The position numbers and the translations under genes are program-made. The notes under the pieces were generated by a model, which was given only the letters and a program-made list of their open reading frames with translations, was not told the DNA's origin and did no database searches. A stretch of DNA of 64,000 bases from Sphingomonas sp. Leaf22 (GTDB taxonomy: Bacteria > Pseudomonadota > Alphaproteobacteria > Sphingomonadales > Sphingomonadaceae). The stretch lies in contig NZ_LMKP01000012.1 in NCBI RefSeq assembly GCF_001421715.1, positions 374,947-438,946 of the forward strand, read 5' to 3'. Positions 52,101-60,643 of this stretch are shown in pieces (the stretch's first letter is position 1; each line of letters opens with the position of its first letter).

Positions 52101-52826
52101 TTAAAACGGCAGCCAACGCTGCTTTTCGCTGAACCGCATATAGCCGACATTCGCGCCGAGCCGCCAGCCGACGCCGAGGCGCACCGGAATCATGACCACA
52201 TCGCCGCGCCGCAGGTAGCTCGCGGAAAAACCGCCGACGAAATAGGCGCGACCTTCGGCTGCCGGGAAGCGTTTGTACAGTTCCTGCGAATCATAGAGGT
52301 TGTAGACCAGCACGAAGACCTTGGTCGCATCGCCACCGACGTCGAACCCGACCGACGGTCCGGTCCAATAGACCGGGCGCTGCCCTTCGACGCGGTGGTT
52401 CATGATCCCCGAGCCATAGCGCAGGCCGACGACGAACGCGCCCGCCGCTTCGCGTCCGGCGATATAGGCGTTGGGCTTGCCCTGATCCTTCAAGATGTTT
52501 TCGAGGATGCCGGCCAGCCCCTCGGCACCGCGGCCGAACACGCCCTCCGCCGCACCGATCAGGTCGTCGCGTTCGAACGTGTCGTTGGCGGTGCTGGTCG
52601 CGGTGCTGCTGGGCGGGGTCTGGCTGACCGGCGGCTGGTCCTGCGCGGGCTGGACCGGTTCCTGCCGATAGGCCGGCAGCACGTCGCTGCGCGGCGTCGG
52701 CTGCGGTTGCGGCGCGGGTGCCAGATCGCCGTCGATCGCGTCATTGGGGTCGACGGTGCGCACCTGTGCGTGGGCAGGGATCGCTATCAACAACAGCGGT
52801 GCCATCCACCCGATCAACCGTTTCAT
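52101..52826 (-). CDS. EipA-family (DUF1134) envelope protein
   Basis: 241 residues from ATG 52826. Sec signal (WMAPLLLIAIPAHAQ), a Pro/Gln-rich linker and a beta-rich C-terminal domain with FVVGLRYGSGIMNHR, WTGPSVGFDVGGDATKVFVLVYNL and VGGFSASYLRRGDVVMIPVRLGVGWRLGANVGYM. This is the DUF1134/EipA pattern of alphaproteobacterial periplasmic proteins required for envelope integrity in Brucella. Monocistronic; its neighbour is a tRNA gene. Confidence 0.88.
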   Translation of the reverse strand: MKRLIGWMAPLLLIAIPAHAQVRTVDPNDAIDGDLAPAPQPQPTPRSDVLPAYRQEPVQPAQDQPPVSQTPPSSTATSTANDTFERDDLIGAAEGVFGRGAEGLAGILENILKDQGKPNAYIAGREAAGAFVVGLRYGSGIMNHRVEGQRPVYWTGPSVGFDVGGDATKVFVLVYNLYDSQELYKRFPAAEGRAYFVGGFSASYLRRGDVVMIPVRLGVGWRLGANVGYMRFSEKQRWLPF

Positions 52827-52989
52827 CACGCTACTCCCCGCATGCAAGCCCGTCGGCGTACGATAGCGGCCAAGCGCCTGTCCCTGCAATGAACGCGCGT
52901 TCGATCGGCCGTCAATTACGTTCAACGTAGGAGTTGATCGCGGCGGAAACCCTCGTTATAGGCCCCCTCTCCAAGGCGCAACGCGCTTG

Positions 52990-53082
52990 GGAGACGTGGG
53001 TGAGTGGCTGAAACCAGCGGTTTGCTAAACCGCCGTAGGGGGATTACTCCTACCGAGGGTTCGAATCCCTCCGTCTCCGCCA
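52990..53082 (+). tRNA. tRNA-Ser (anticodon GCT)
   Basis: 93 bases with encoded CCA. The acceptor stem GGAGACG pairs with CGTCTCC, and the discriminator is G. The D arm GTGGGTGAGTGGCTGAAACC, the anticodon arm GCGGTTTGCTAAACCGC with anticodon GCT, a long variable arm typical of class II serine tRNAs and a T arm GAGGGTTCGAATCCCTC are all present. It reads AGC/AGU. It marks the switch from core to lower-GC accessory DNA; serine tRNA 3' ends are common integration sites. Confidence 0.95.
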
Positions 53083-53549
53083 GCGCATGCTGGAAAATAT
53101 TGAATTTACTCACTTTTTTGCAAACGCATCGCCTGAAGCCCTCATTCCGTCCCACATTCGGTTTTGCGTTGGTACCGGCAGGTAGGGCGGCACAGCGATG
53201 GAATCGCCGAAGGATCGAACTTGGGCACCCGTATCGTTGAGTTTTTCGGCTACAGGCCACTAGACCCCGTTGGCGCGACTTATGCCGCGTCTGCCCGCTG
53301 TCCGTTTGTTGAAGCTGACTGCATTAAACCGCGACACGGTGCATGCTCCCTTGAGCAATCGGCGGGCGACCCAATCATCATTTGCCCTAACCGGCTTTAC
53401 GCCAAACACCATCAGGTTCTTGCTGACATTGCGCAGCAGGCTTTCGGCGCACACGTCGCTTCTCGGCAACAAGACTGAAGCCGGTTCCGCAAACCGAGCT
53501 AAACCCGCACCTCGCAAACGAACCAACCCAAAAACCTACGACAGGTTGA
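53083..53549. other. Gap at the island edge, no supported gene
   Basis: About 470 bases. Short frames exist on both strands but have no recognisable domain, ribosome site or membrane segment. Possibly a decayed remnant. No tRNA fragment was seen. Confidence 0.4.
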
Positions 53550-55013
53550 CTAAATCTGACGCCTTTGCTGAGGTCTAATTCCACCCTTCCGCTTTATTCC
53601 CGCCGCAATTCTAAAAATATCTGGAATGTTCACACGCGCCTCATCTCTTTCCTGAATAACACCAATTTGCTCTAACGCCCTTTCCAACGCCTTTAAGCGC
53701 GATTCCGAACTATTATGAGCAGTAGCCAATTCTATTGGTGCGCGAGCATCCTTATGTAACTTTAGTATATTTTCAGGAGTTCTTTCTTTCTGCCATTTTT
53801 GTTTCAACTCAGAACGCTCCACCGGAACGGTGATACCGCGTAGCGGCTCCAACGCTTCTGCGATCCAAGGATAATCCTCAAATAATTCCCGTCTCCGAAT
53901 GTCAGATGCAGATGACACGCCCGCCTGTATCGTTCCGTAGTCGATTGCAAGACCCTGATTACTTTCAGGTATCCGCTCCGCAGCAACAGTCAATGCATGC
54001 AGAAACGATCGCGGTGAAATCTCCCCGATGCCGTCCATCAAATGGGTAATGATCCATGAGTACGGTCGGCCACGTTTCTCGCCACCGCCCATTTGGTCAC
54101 CAGCCAACAGGTCGAAAACTGCTGCTTGAACATCAGGGTCTGCACGCAGACAAACAGGAGCTTTGTCCGAAGCGATAGCTTCATTGCGCTCCAACTCAGT
54201 TAGGGGAAGGAGCGGCGCAAGAACCTGTCTCGCAGCTAGGTCTCTCCATAGCCAGGAATATGCTAAACCATACAAGTCTGTACTAAACCAATTCAGCCTT
54301 GTAGCTTCACCATGAACCTTTGAAGAATCAGCAAACTCAAAAAGGTCTCTATCTGAAAATTGATCCGTCCTCATAAAGACTTTCAGCCGTACAGATCGAT
54401 AACTTTTCATTGATAGAGTAGTTTTCAATAAACCTTTCGTGAGACTCTGAATCTCTGGCCATGTTTCTGCGAGCTGATCGAGTTGATCGAATAGAATAAG
54501 AAATTTTGTCTTATTTCTGGTCAGAATTTCATCATACCGTCTCAATGTTTGCCGCGCGTCATCTGGCCGCGCCTCGGCGAGCTGCACGGCATTCTTGAAA
54601 GAAATCTGCTTACCAAACCTTTTACTCAAAATGTGTATGATCGTACCGCGCCAGATGCTTTCGGGGCGACAGTTAGCTACTGATCGTATTTCATCGGCAC
54701 TGATACCCTGCACACCCTCGCGATCAGAGAATCCAAAGACGACCTCAACTTCGTTGTGGAAAGCTCGCGGGCGTGGTGGAAGTGCAGCCATTGCCGCTTT
54801 TCTAGTAACTGGATCTACAAGTGATGTAGCCCAAAAGGTCTTACCCATTCCACGGTTTCCGACCACCAGCGACACGTCGGGATCAACCGCCAAGGAATGT
54901 GCTGGCAGCACGTACATTTCTTCAACCGTCGGCGGAGACCCAACGGACGCAGCCCCTGCCTTAGGGATGGACCGAAAGGCAGTTCGGATTGCTTCGGTTT
55001 CTTCAAATTTCAT
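53550..55013 (-). CDS. P-loop ATPase, third gene of a HEPN/ATPase operon
   Basis: 487 residues from ATG 55013, with GGAG seven bases upstream, overlapping the upstream gene by 11 bases. Walker A GNRGMGKT at 52-59 and Walker B FLILFDQLDQL near 171-181 define the AAA/STAND-like core; the middle part (SVRLKVFMRTDQFSDRD) looks like an AAA sensor strand. The C-terminal third (about 330-487) is a helical domain of unknown family. It resembles ATPases that accompany KGGVGR-type proteins. No membrane segment. Its job is probably energy-dependent signalling within the module, by inference. Confidence 0.75.
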   Translation of the reverse strand: MKFEETEAIRTAFRSIPKAGAASVGSPPTVEEMYVLPAHSLAVDPDVSLVVGNRGMGKTFWATSLVDPVTRKAAMAALPPRPRAFHNEVEVVFGFSDREGVQGISADEIRSVANCRPESIWRGTIIHILSKRFGKQISFKNAVQLAEARPDDARQTLRRYDEILTRNKTKFLILFDQLDQLAETWPEIQSLTKGLLKTTLSMKSYRSVRLKVFMRTDQFSDRDLFEFADSSKVHGEATRLNWFSTDLYGLAYSWLWRDLAARQVLAPLLPLTELERNEAIASDKAPVCLRADPDVQAAVFDLLAGDQMGGGEKRGRPYSWIITHLMDGIGEISPRSFLHALTVAAERIPESNQGLAIDYGTIQAGVSSASDIRRRELFEDYPWIAEALEPLRGITVPVERSELKQKWQKERTPENILKLHKDARAPIELATAHNSSESRLKALERALEQIGVIQERDEARVNIPDIFRIAAGIKRKGGIRPQQRRQI

Positions 55014-56334
55014 TTTGGCGCTCCGTACCGGATAGAACGATACCATCCAACCTTTCCAAGAAGCGACCGAATGGTCCGCTATAAACTTCTTCGTCTAATT
55101 GGTCGCCGTTCAACGTCGGATCGAAAGCGTCGTAGGCAGTATCATGCTTAATGAACGTTGCGTCATGTGGTATGAAAAGACCCTTTTCCGACGGTCCAAA
55201 GTTGAATGAATCTTCTGATTCATATGAATCATCGTATTCGTAAAGTAGATCCGTACACATATCGTAGAGCTTATTACGGAATGGCTCCCGCATTCTTTCT
55301 GTACTAGGCGCTTTAGATTGAACAAACGTCAGTCTTTCTCTCCAGTTGCCGCCTGCTTCGAGTGCTCCATAATCGGTTTGAGCCGACATATAAGAAACAA
55401 TATATCTATATCCAAGAAATGTCTGCTGCTGATCTGTTCCGAATAATAGCAGATTTGCACCAAGCGTCATCAGCGGCGCGGCAGATATCTCAGATATGCC
55501 TGCCCTCGCATCAATCAATACAACATCATAATTTCCGAACGCCTCAAACCGTTCTATCATTGTATTTATCTTCTTCCAAAATGGCACTATTTTACCATCT
55601 TGAATTCCGTCAGTAAGCGCCCGCGATAACTTAGGTATAAAATCATTAGGAGAATCGTCTATTATTCTACCTGTTGCAGGTATAACCTGAATAAAGCCAT
55701 CGTGGAATTTACTGTTCCCTACAAAATCGACAATGTATTCCTCGGGAATGCCGCTAATCTCTTGCTCTATTAAGTAGTCTATTACCCCGTACTTTGGACG
55801 ATTGTCCAAAGATTTGTCGGTAGAAGGCGACAGGAGCATCGATCCTATCCCAGGAGCCTCTAAGTCAAGGTCGATTGCGAGCACCTTCAACCCTTGCTGT
55901 GCGAAATTCGCAGCCGCTACCGTAAGAGCGGTGGTTCGACCGACTCCACCCTTGAGCGAGGCGAAGACTATTCGCTGCGTTTTGCGCTTAGCTGTAGGAA
56001 ATGGCCCTACAAGCCAGTCGTTTCCAACAATCCTTCGGTCAATGAACTTGAATTGGTAGGAGCGTCCGTCAATATCTGTCTCTACGGGCTTTGCAGCCGG
56101 ATCACGATTTAGGCTTTCCGCCAAAAACCCATCGATAATAGCAGGCGACGCAGCATAGGCGCCTAACGCGTCCTTGAGAGCAATCTCAACGGAACTGATA
56201 TCATCCACATTATTACGGCATGCAGTTAGGCGACCAGAGGCATCCCTCACAATAGTTATCGAATCGTCTATCGTAATTCCGCAGCCTTGCAGCGCCAACA
56301 AACATCGCGGCAAAGATTCGTTGTAAAATATCAT
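55003..56334 (-). CDS. KGGVGR-motif ParA/MinD-like ATPase
   Basis: 443 residues. About 120 novel N-terminal residues precede the deviant Walker A, which reads KGGVGRTT (residues 128-135) rather than the ParA KGGVGKTT; Walker A' DLDLEAPGIGS and Walker B VVLIDARAGISE follow. The change replaces the second, strictly conserved Lys of deviant Walker proteins with Arg. It starts three bases after the HEPN gene stops and overlaps the next gene. The role is unknown; membership of the operon suggests a dimerising switch. Confidence 0.8.
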   Translation of the reverse strand: MIFYNESLPRCLLALQGCGITIDDSITIVRDASGRLTACRNNVDDISSVEIALKDALGAYAASPAIIDGFLAESLNRDPAAKPVETDIDGRSYQFKFIDRRIVGNDWLVGPFPTAKRKTQRIVFASLKGGVGRTTALTVAAANFAQQGLKVLAIDLDLEAPGIGSMLLSPSTDKSLDNRPKYGVIDYLIEQEISGIPEEYIVDFVGNSKFHDGFIQVIPATGRIIDDSPNDFIPKLSRALTDGIQDGKIVPFWKKINTMIERFEAFGNYDVVLIDARAGISEISAAPLMTLGANLLLFGTDQQQTFLGYRYIVSYMSAQTDYGALEAGGNWRERLTFVQSKAPSTERMREPFRNKLYDMCTDLLYEYDDSYESEDSFNFGPSEKGLFIPHDATFIKHDTAYDAFDPTLNGDQLDEEVYSGPFGRFLERLDGIVLSGTERQNEI

Positions 56335-56337
56335 ATC

Positions 56338-56778
56338 TCACACCAAGACAAAACTGTTGACGAATTGCGCTGCGCCGTGTTTCCATCTATGCAACTTCGC
56401 GCCGTCAATAGGTACGTGAGTGGGATCGGCATAGCGTATGTCTATGCTCCAATCGGCGAATACGGTAGCGCCTGAAGCGGATAGTTGCTTGAGCGGATTT
56501 GCACGTCTTCCTTGAGCATGCACGTTTATGATGCTAGCTGCGTTAGCGATTTTTGTACCGAGCAAGCTCCAGTGTCCGAACATTGGCGAAGCCCTTAGAG
56601 CTTGGTTTCCTTGCGATGCCCAATAGCTTTCAAGGCCTGCTTCTCGCATCGCACATTTCACCGCGTTTTCTGCGCAAACGCCAAAATGGTAGCCTGCATC
56701 ATCGGTATGACCGCCGGCCTCTAAGTGCTCTGCGGTACGTAGGTGACGGATCGCAGCGATATTAAATTGTTCAGGCAT
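56338..56778 (-). CDS. HEPN-like protein, first gene of the ATPase operon
   Basis: 146 residues from ATG 56778, with GAAAGG nine bases upstream; a longer frame to 57033 would run into the resolvase gene and is rejected. The helices IRHLRTAEHLEAGGHTDD and AGYHFGVCAENAVKCAMRE match the two-helix start of HEPN domains, and the late segment W-S-I-D-I-R-Y-A-D-P-T-H gives an R-x5-H (R115, H121) that could be the nuclease motif or chance. HEPN proteins are often RNA-cleaving toxins or antitoxin partners. Confidence 0.6.
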   Translation of the reverse strand: MPEQFNIAAIRHLRTAEHLEAGGHTDDAGYHFGVCAENAVKCAMREAGLESYWASQGNQALRASPMFGHWSLLGTKIANAASIINVHAQGRRANPLKQLSASGATVFADWSIDIRYADPTHVPIDGAKLHRWKHGAAQFVNSFVLV

Positions 56779-56951
56779 CGGGAACAGCCTTTCGTGATTA
56801 GCTTCATCGGTGCAACGCAACAGAAGCTGCGTCAAGGAATTGGCAGGTGCCTTCCCATCGCCCTGAGATTTTGCGATCGCTATGCGCACGAAATGGGTCG
56901 TTTTTGATACACCGCAGCTAGCCGCATTGAAAAATAGACTCGACGCCTTTT

Positions 56952-56987
56952 CGATACATGAGTAGTAACGATACAGGAAATCGATAC
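56952..56987. promoter_or_regulatory. Triple CGATAC motif upstream of the resolvase
   Basis: CGATAC occurs at 56952-56957, 56969-56974 and 56982-56987, just before the resolvase ATG at 56999. Arrays like this in front of a resolvase are candidates for res-type binding sites or an operator, but the spacing is irregular (17 and 13 bases). Confidence 0.35.
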
Positions 56988-56998
56988 GGAGTCGGATC

Positions 56999-57577
56999 AT
57001 GGCGCGGGTGTTTGGGTACTGCCGGGTAAGCACAATCGATCAAACGACCGACAATCAGGTTCGTGAGATTGAAGCTGCCGGGTTCAGCATCGATACCCGC
57101 AGGATCGTAACCGAAACCGTATCGGGGTCTGTTGGCGCTATGGAGCGCAAGGGCTTCGCTAAGCTGGTTGATCGGTTGGAAGCCGGTGACGTGCTGGTCG
57201 TTACGAAGCTAGATCGCCTAGGCCGCAATGCCACGGACGTTAGGCAGACCGTTGATAGCCTTTCCGCGATCGGTGTTAGGGTACATTGCCTTGCCCTTGG
57301 CGGCGTTGACCTTTGCAGCCCCGCTGGTCGTATGACGATGCAGGTTATTGCTGCCGTGGCGGAGTTTGAGCGCGATCTACTGATTGAGCGTACCCAAGCC
57401 GGGTTGCAGCGAGCAAAGGCCGAAGGGAAGGCTCTAGGAAGGCCTAGGAGCCTTACTGACGCACAGCACAAGGAAATCCTAGGACAACGTGCAGAAGGCG
57501 TTTCCTTGGGCGTCCTAGCGGCTCGGTATGGGGTTACGCGGGCAGCTATCCAAAGGGCGGAGAAGCGGGGGAGCTAA
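56999..57577 (+). CDS. Serine recombinase (resolvase/invertase family)
   Basis: 192 residues from ATG 56999. The nucleophile Ser11 sits in YCRVSTIDQ; the conserved block VVTKLDRLGRN and EFERDLLIERTQAGLQRAKAEGKALGRPRSL lead into the C-terminal HTH (GVLAARYGVTRAAIQRA). Length and order match Tn3-type resolvases, without any transposase nearby. It is divergent from the HEPN operon and probably a stranded element gene. Confidence 0.92.
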   Translation: MARVFGYCRVSTIDQTTDNQVREIEAAGFSIDTRRIVTETVSGSVGAMERKGFAKLVDRLEAGDVLVVTKLDRLGRNATDVRQTVDSLSAIGVRVHCLALGGVDLCSPAGRMTMQVIAAVAEFERDLLIERTQAGLQRAKAEGKALGRPRSLTDAQHKEILGQRAEGVSLGVLAARYGVTRAAIQRAEKRGS

Positions 57578-57618
57578 AGGTCCATCGCGGTCATACGGTT
57601 GCCGTTGCGACAGGCGAA

Positions 57619-58263
57619 TTATTGCTTTGGAGAAGGATCGGCTTCCCGTTTCGACAGACTTGCGATCAGATAGCGTACAGCTACAGGTGGAATGTCCATA
57701 GACGCACTTTTAGGTGCGGCGATGGCAAGTTGCTGCTTTATGTAAGCGCATGCTGCACGGTCTGCTACGACGCTGCCGCTGGTAGTGGTAACTTCACACG
57801 CTGTAACGTGACCGGTCGCATCGAAGACTAATCGGGCCTTTACAGGCGAGCGGTAGTCAGAAGGAACGGAAGATACCTGTAAGGGTACGTCAATGGTGGT
57901 TCTTGGCTGATGCTCTTCTAAACCCCAACTATTCGACAGTCGGTACTTCCCTTCGATGGGCAAGCCTGCGGCGTCCTTAGCAGGTTCAAATTTAGCTCGC
58001 TTATTAAACAACGAACACGTCGCTAGGTCTAGTGTAGCAAAGCCGCTACTCTCTGTGACTTGGCAGGTGCTTACCTTTCCGTCAGTCGAGACGGTAATCA
58101 TTATGCTGACTATGCCGTATTCATTCCGACGTAAGGATTCCGTGGGATAATCTTCGTATGTGATTAATGCTTGAGGGTTGCGCAGTTGGGGCGGTTGGCT
58201 AAAGTCCATCGCCGCAGGCCCTTGCACAACGCCGAACGCTGCAATCGCCAACATGCCGAACAT
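57619..58263 (-). CDS. TonB-like C-terminal domain protein
   Basis: 214 residues from ATG 58263. A short hydrophobic N-terminus (MLAIAAFGVVQG) may be a signal. Two TonB-C-type repeats follow: YPTESLRRNEYGIVSIMITVSTDGKVSTCQVTESSGFATLD and PVKARLVFDATGHVTACEVTTTSGSVVADRAAC. The cysteines and the V-x-x-x-G-x-V-x-x-C-x-V pattern recur in both. There is no typical N-terminal TM plus Pro-rich linker of true TonB, so it is probably a secreted relative. No partner is nearby. Confidence 0.7.
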   Translation of the reverse strand: MFGMLAIAAFGVVQGPAAMDFSQPPQLRNPQALITYEDYPTESLRRNEYGIVSIMITVSTDGKVSTCQVTESSGFATLDLATCSLFNKRAKFEPAKDAAGLPIEGKYRLSNSWGLEEHQPRTTIDVPLQVSSVPSDYRSPVKARLVFDATGHVTACEVTTTSGSVVADRAACAYIKQQLAIAAPKSASMDIPPVAVRYLIASLSKREADPSPKQ

Positions 58264-58420
58264 TGCCGTCCCCCCTCACTACAACGACGGACGATGGGGC
58301 AGGCCACAGGCGAACGCAACCGGTGTCGCCTGCGAGTGCTGGTCGAGTAACGACGACCAAGCCCAAACCATCTTGTGAAATGTTCTTGTTTCGTTCTACC
58401 TAAGCGTAGGAGGAAACGCC

Positions 58421-58609
58421 ATGTTGGATTCGCAGGAAATGATCGCCGCTGCGCTACTATCTGCGCCCGGATGGGCACGAGTGGGCCTTACCGCGCCTGA
58501 CTCCCGGCTTCGCGTTGAGGCGGCAACGACGTTAGCCGCGCATCTTTGTGAGTATGCAGGCGAACCCCTGTCGATGCAGGATCGGAACCAACTCCCCCTT
58601 CCCCTGTGA
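58421..58609 (+). CDS. DUF6771-like small protein
   Basis: 62 residues from ATG 58421, with a perfect AGGAGG (58409-58414) upstream. The pattern APGWARVGLTAPDSRLRVEAATTLA with C-terminal DRNQLPLPL matches the sphingomonad family called DUF6771 (name from memory). It is soluble, and the function is unknown. It is followed four bases later by the frameshifted zinc-ribbon gene. Confidence 0.75.
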   Translation: MLDSQEMIAAALLSAPGWARVGLTAPDSRLRVEAATTLAAHLCEYAGEPLSMQDRNQLPLPL

Positions 58610-58612
58610 ATC

Positions 58613-58980
58613 ATGGTTCAGCCTATCAAGTATCTGACCGACCTAAAGGACGGGTCCGTTCAGGCTGAATGCCGCGCCTGTGGCAGGATCGCGCTGTTTT
58701 CCCCTTTGAGTTGCAAACCCATTGGCGGCGGAAAGGTTGGCGTACTGACTGGCCCGACTTTGCGAAAAGACGGCGTTGCCAATGCGGTGCGCGGGGGCCG
58801 AAGGTTACTTGGTCCCCTTCGCAGCCACCGCCTGACGATGACCCGCCCCCGCCACGTCCTAGGTTTTCCCGTCCCAAGGCATCGCAGCATTGGAAGCCTT
58901 GGGGTATCGATCAAAGCGAATGGGATAGGGCAAAGGACGATCGGAAGCGGCGACGGTTGGTAAGGCGCGTTCGTGGATGA
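58613..58980 (+). pseudogene. Frameshifted zinc-ribbon-like protein gene
   Basis: Starts at ATG 58613 in one frame (to about codon 29, with ECRACGR, a CxxC) and continues in the -1 frame to 58980 with PFELQTHWRRKGWRTDWPDFAKRRRCQCGARG (a CxC) and a basic tail. Each frame alone breaks the four-cysteine zinc-ribbon, while the join restores it, so one base has probably been lost near the T/C run at 58697-58707. It is coupled to the DUF6771-like gene. Either a real mutation or a sequencing error. Confidence 0.5.
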
Positions 58981-59221
58981 ACCTCGACGGCAGGAAAGGC
59001 GTGGACACGGTGACTGACGCGACATAATCAGGTTTTGCGCTTCCAACTTTGAACGGAAGGAAGCGTCCGCAAACGGCGGTGAACACAGGCTCTCGGATTC
59101 TCCGGGCGGCCTGCGGAATATAATACCTTCGGGGAATACGCAGGAGACGTGTTCCTGTGTTCGCGTCGTTCAACCGACCCGGTTTGTCGGGTTTGGAGCG
59201 GTAGAGCGCGGGGAATGCAAA

Positions 59222-59644
59222 ATGTTAAATTTGCTGGCGACAGCGGCACTAGCCGGTGCTGCATCGTTGTCACTTATCCAGATGGGGTTTGTCGACGTCG
59301 GTGAGAAGCCAACTGACTCACTCGCAGCCACGAAACAGCTTATGGCGGGACGGCTACGCGATCCGCAATCGGCACAATATCAGGTTGGGGAACTAAAGCC
59401 TGCTCGCTGTAAAGGCGGCTTGCTAAGCGGCAATGTTGCTTGGGAAGGTTGGGCTGCGAACGTCGCTATAAACGGAAAGAATGCCTATGGTGCGTATACC
59501 GGCTACCAACCTTATACCGTGCTCTTCTCCGGTGACCGGGCTGTTAACGTCGTGGAAGGCTTGGATTTCGGGGTGTACGGCCCCGCTAAAGGCTTGTTAG
59601 GCCTTGGGGGAGGCGCGGGCGTATGTAAGTATCTTCGCCAGTAA
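59222..59644 (+). CDS. Secreted or membrane-anchored hypothetical protein
   Basis: 140 residues from ATG 59222. The hydrophobic N-terminus (LLATAALAGAASLSLIQMG) is a signal or anchor. The core LAATKQLMAGRLRDPQSAQYQVGELKPARC and INGKNAYGAYTGYQPYTVLF belongs to a widespread uncharacterised secreted family with DP-x-SA and N-x-YG-x-Y/F-x-G motifs. No ribosome site stands out, and there is no partner gene. The preceding 240 bases hold nothing recognised. Confidence 0.6.
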   Translation: MLNLLATAALAGAASLSLIQMGFVDVGEKPTDSLAATKQLMAGRLRDPQSAQYQVGELKPARCKGGLLSGNVAWEGWAANVAINGKNAYGAYTGYQPYTVLFSGDRAVNVVEGLDFGVYGPAKGLLGLGGGAGVCKYLRQ

Positions 59645-59839
59645 ACGCATTGGGGCGGAGCGAAATCCAAGCAGTTTCGCACCGTCCCTTAACATTCAAT
59701 TCACCCGAGTACCGGCGAAGCAGGGCACTTTCGCACTAGGGCGCAACGCTCTTATTTGCCGAAACATGATATTGCTTGGCAGCCATTTTCTATCCGTTAC
59801 TGCAAACCTGGCGTTCATAATGCGTTCGGTGAAGTGACG

Positions 59840-60643
59840 CTAATTCTCTGGCAATGTTGCAGCAGCTTCGGCTTGAAACTCGCGTACAAGGCGTAAAACC
59901 TTGGCGGACTGCTCGACAGCCTGTTGGTCTGCATCGTCTCCATTCAATGCACTACGAAGCTGCTTAAGAAGAAGCTCTTCGAGCGGGTCAACAAGTTTGC
60001 CCACAACAGAAACTCCGTAGCGATCGAGATAGTCATTGTAGGCCGGCATTGCCGCTTTAAGGATATTAATAATGTAAGTGCCGTCAATGAGCTTATGTGA
60101 GTCTTTGATTCCTATCGCAATCATATTGAGGCGCGCGAATGCAAAAACTATAACCGCGCGCAGCGCTACATAAGTCGCCCATGCGTCTAGAGGAACGAAC
60201 AAGCGTTCACTATCACCGCCGATATTAGCAAGCTCCTGCATTCTTTCATTGCTTACACCAGACATGGCCTTGACGGCTTCCCTCACAGCTTCCTGTTTGT
60301 CGGCCCTTGCACTCAATTCCTCAACCTTAAATAATCCGAATGTAGTCACCGCCATCTTATACTGACGCAGTTGTAACGAGAGTTGCCACAGCTTCTCAAT
60401 AGCTTCTATTCGACGTTTTTCGATGATTGCGTCCCTTCCAGCGCGGTTAGAAAGGGCGGAAGATTGTAACGCCGAAATTTTTGCTTCTTTTACGCGCAAA
60501 TCACTTCGGACACTTTCAATACGGCGTTCAAATGCTGCTTCCACTGAACGTTCTACATACTTCTTAATAGCAATCTTTCCGAACCAAATCGTAACGACAC
60601 CTAGCAACGGAAAAAGCGCTGCTAACCAAAGTGGAACCGTCAT
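59840..60643 (-). CDS. Membrane-anchored coiled-coil hypothetical protein
   Basis: 267 residues from ATG 60643, with GAGG upstream. One N-terminal TM (VPLWLAALFPLLGVVTIWFG) is followed by a coiled coil (RSVEAAFERRIESVRSDLRVKEAKISALQ, residues about 30-75) and a helical body. No known domain was recognised. Low-GC codon use fits the island. A cytoplasmic coiled coil held at the membrane is reminiscent of accessory proteins in phage-defence loci, but nothing here proves it. Confidence 0.55.
   Translation of the reverse strand: MTVPLWLAALFPLLGVVTIWFGKIAIKKYVERSVEAAFERRIESVRSDLRVKEAKISALQSSALSNRAGRDAIIEKRRIEAIEKLWQLSLQLRQYKMAVTTFGLFKVEELSARADKQEAVREAVKAMSGVSNERMQELANIGGDSERLFVPLDAWATYVALRAVIVFAFARLNMIAIGIKDSHKLIDGTYIINILKAAMPAYNDYLDRYGVSVVGKLVDPLEELLLKQLRSALNGDDADQQAVEQSAKVLRLVREFQAEAAATLPEN

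Noticed and set aside
53164..53578. Short frames on both strands after tRNA-Ser
   Set aside because: No ribosome site, domain or membrane feature; overlapping frames on both strands suggest chance.
56779..57033. N-terminal extension of the HEPN-like frame
   Set aside because: It would overlap the resolvase gene; the ATG at 56778 has a ribosome site and starts at the domain.
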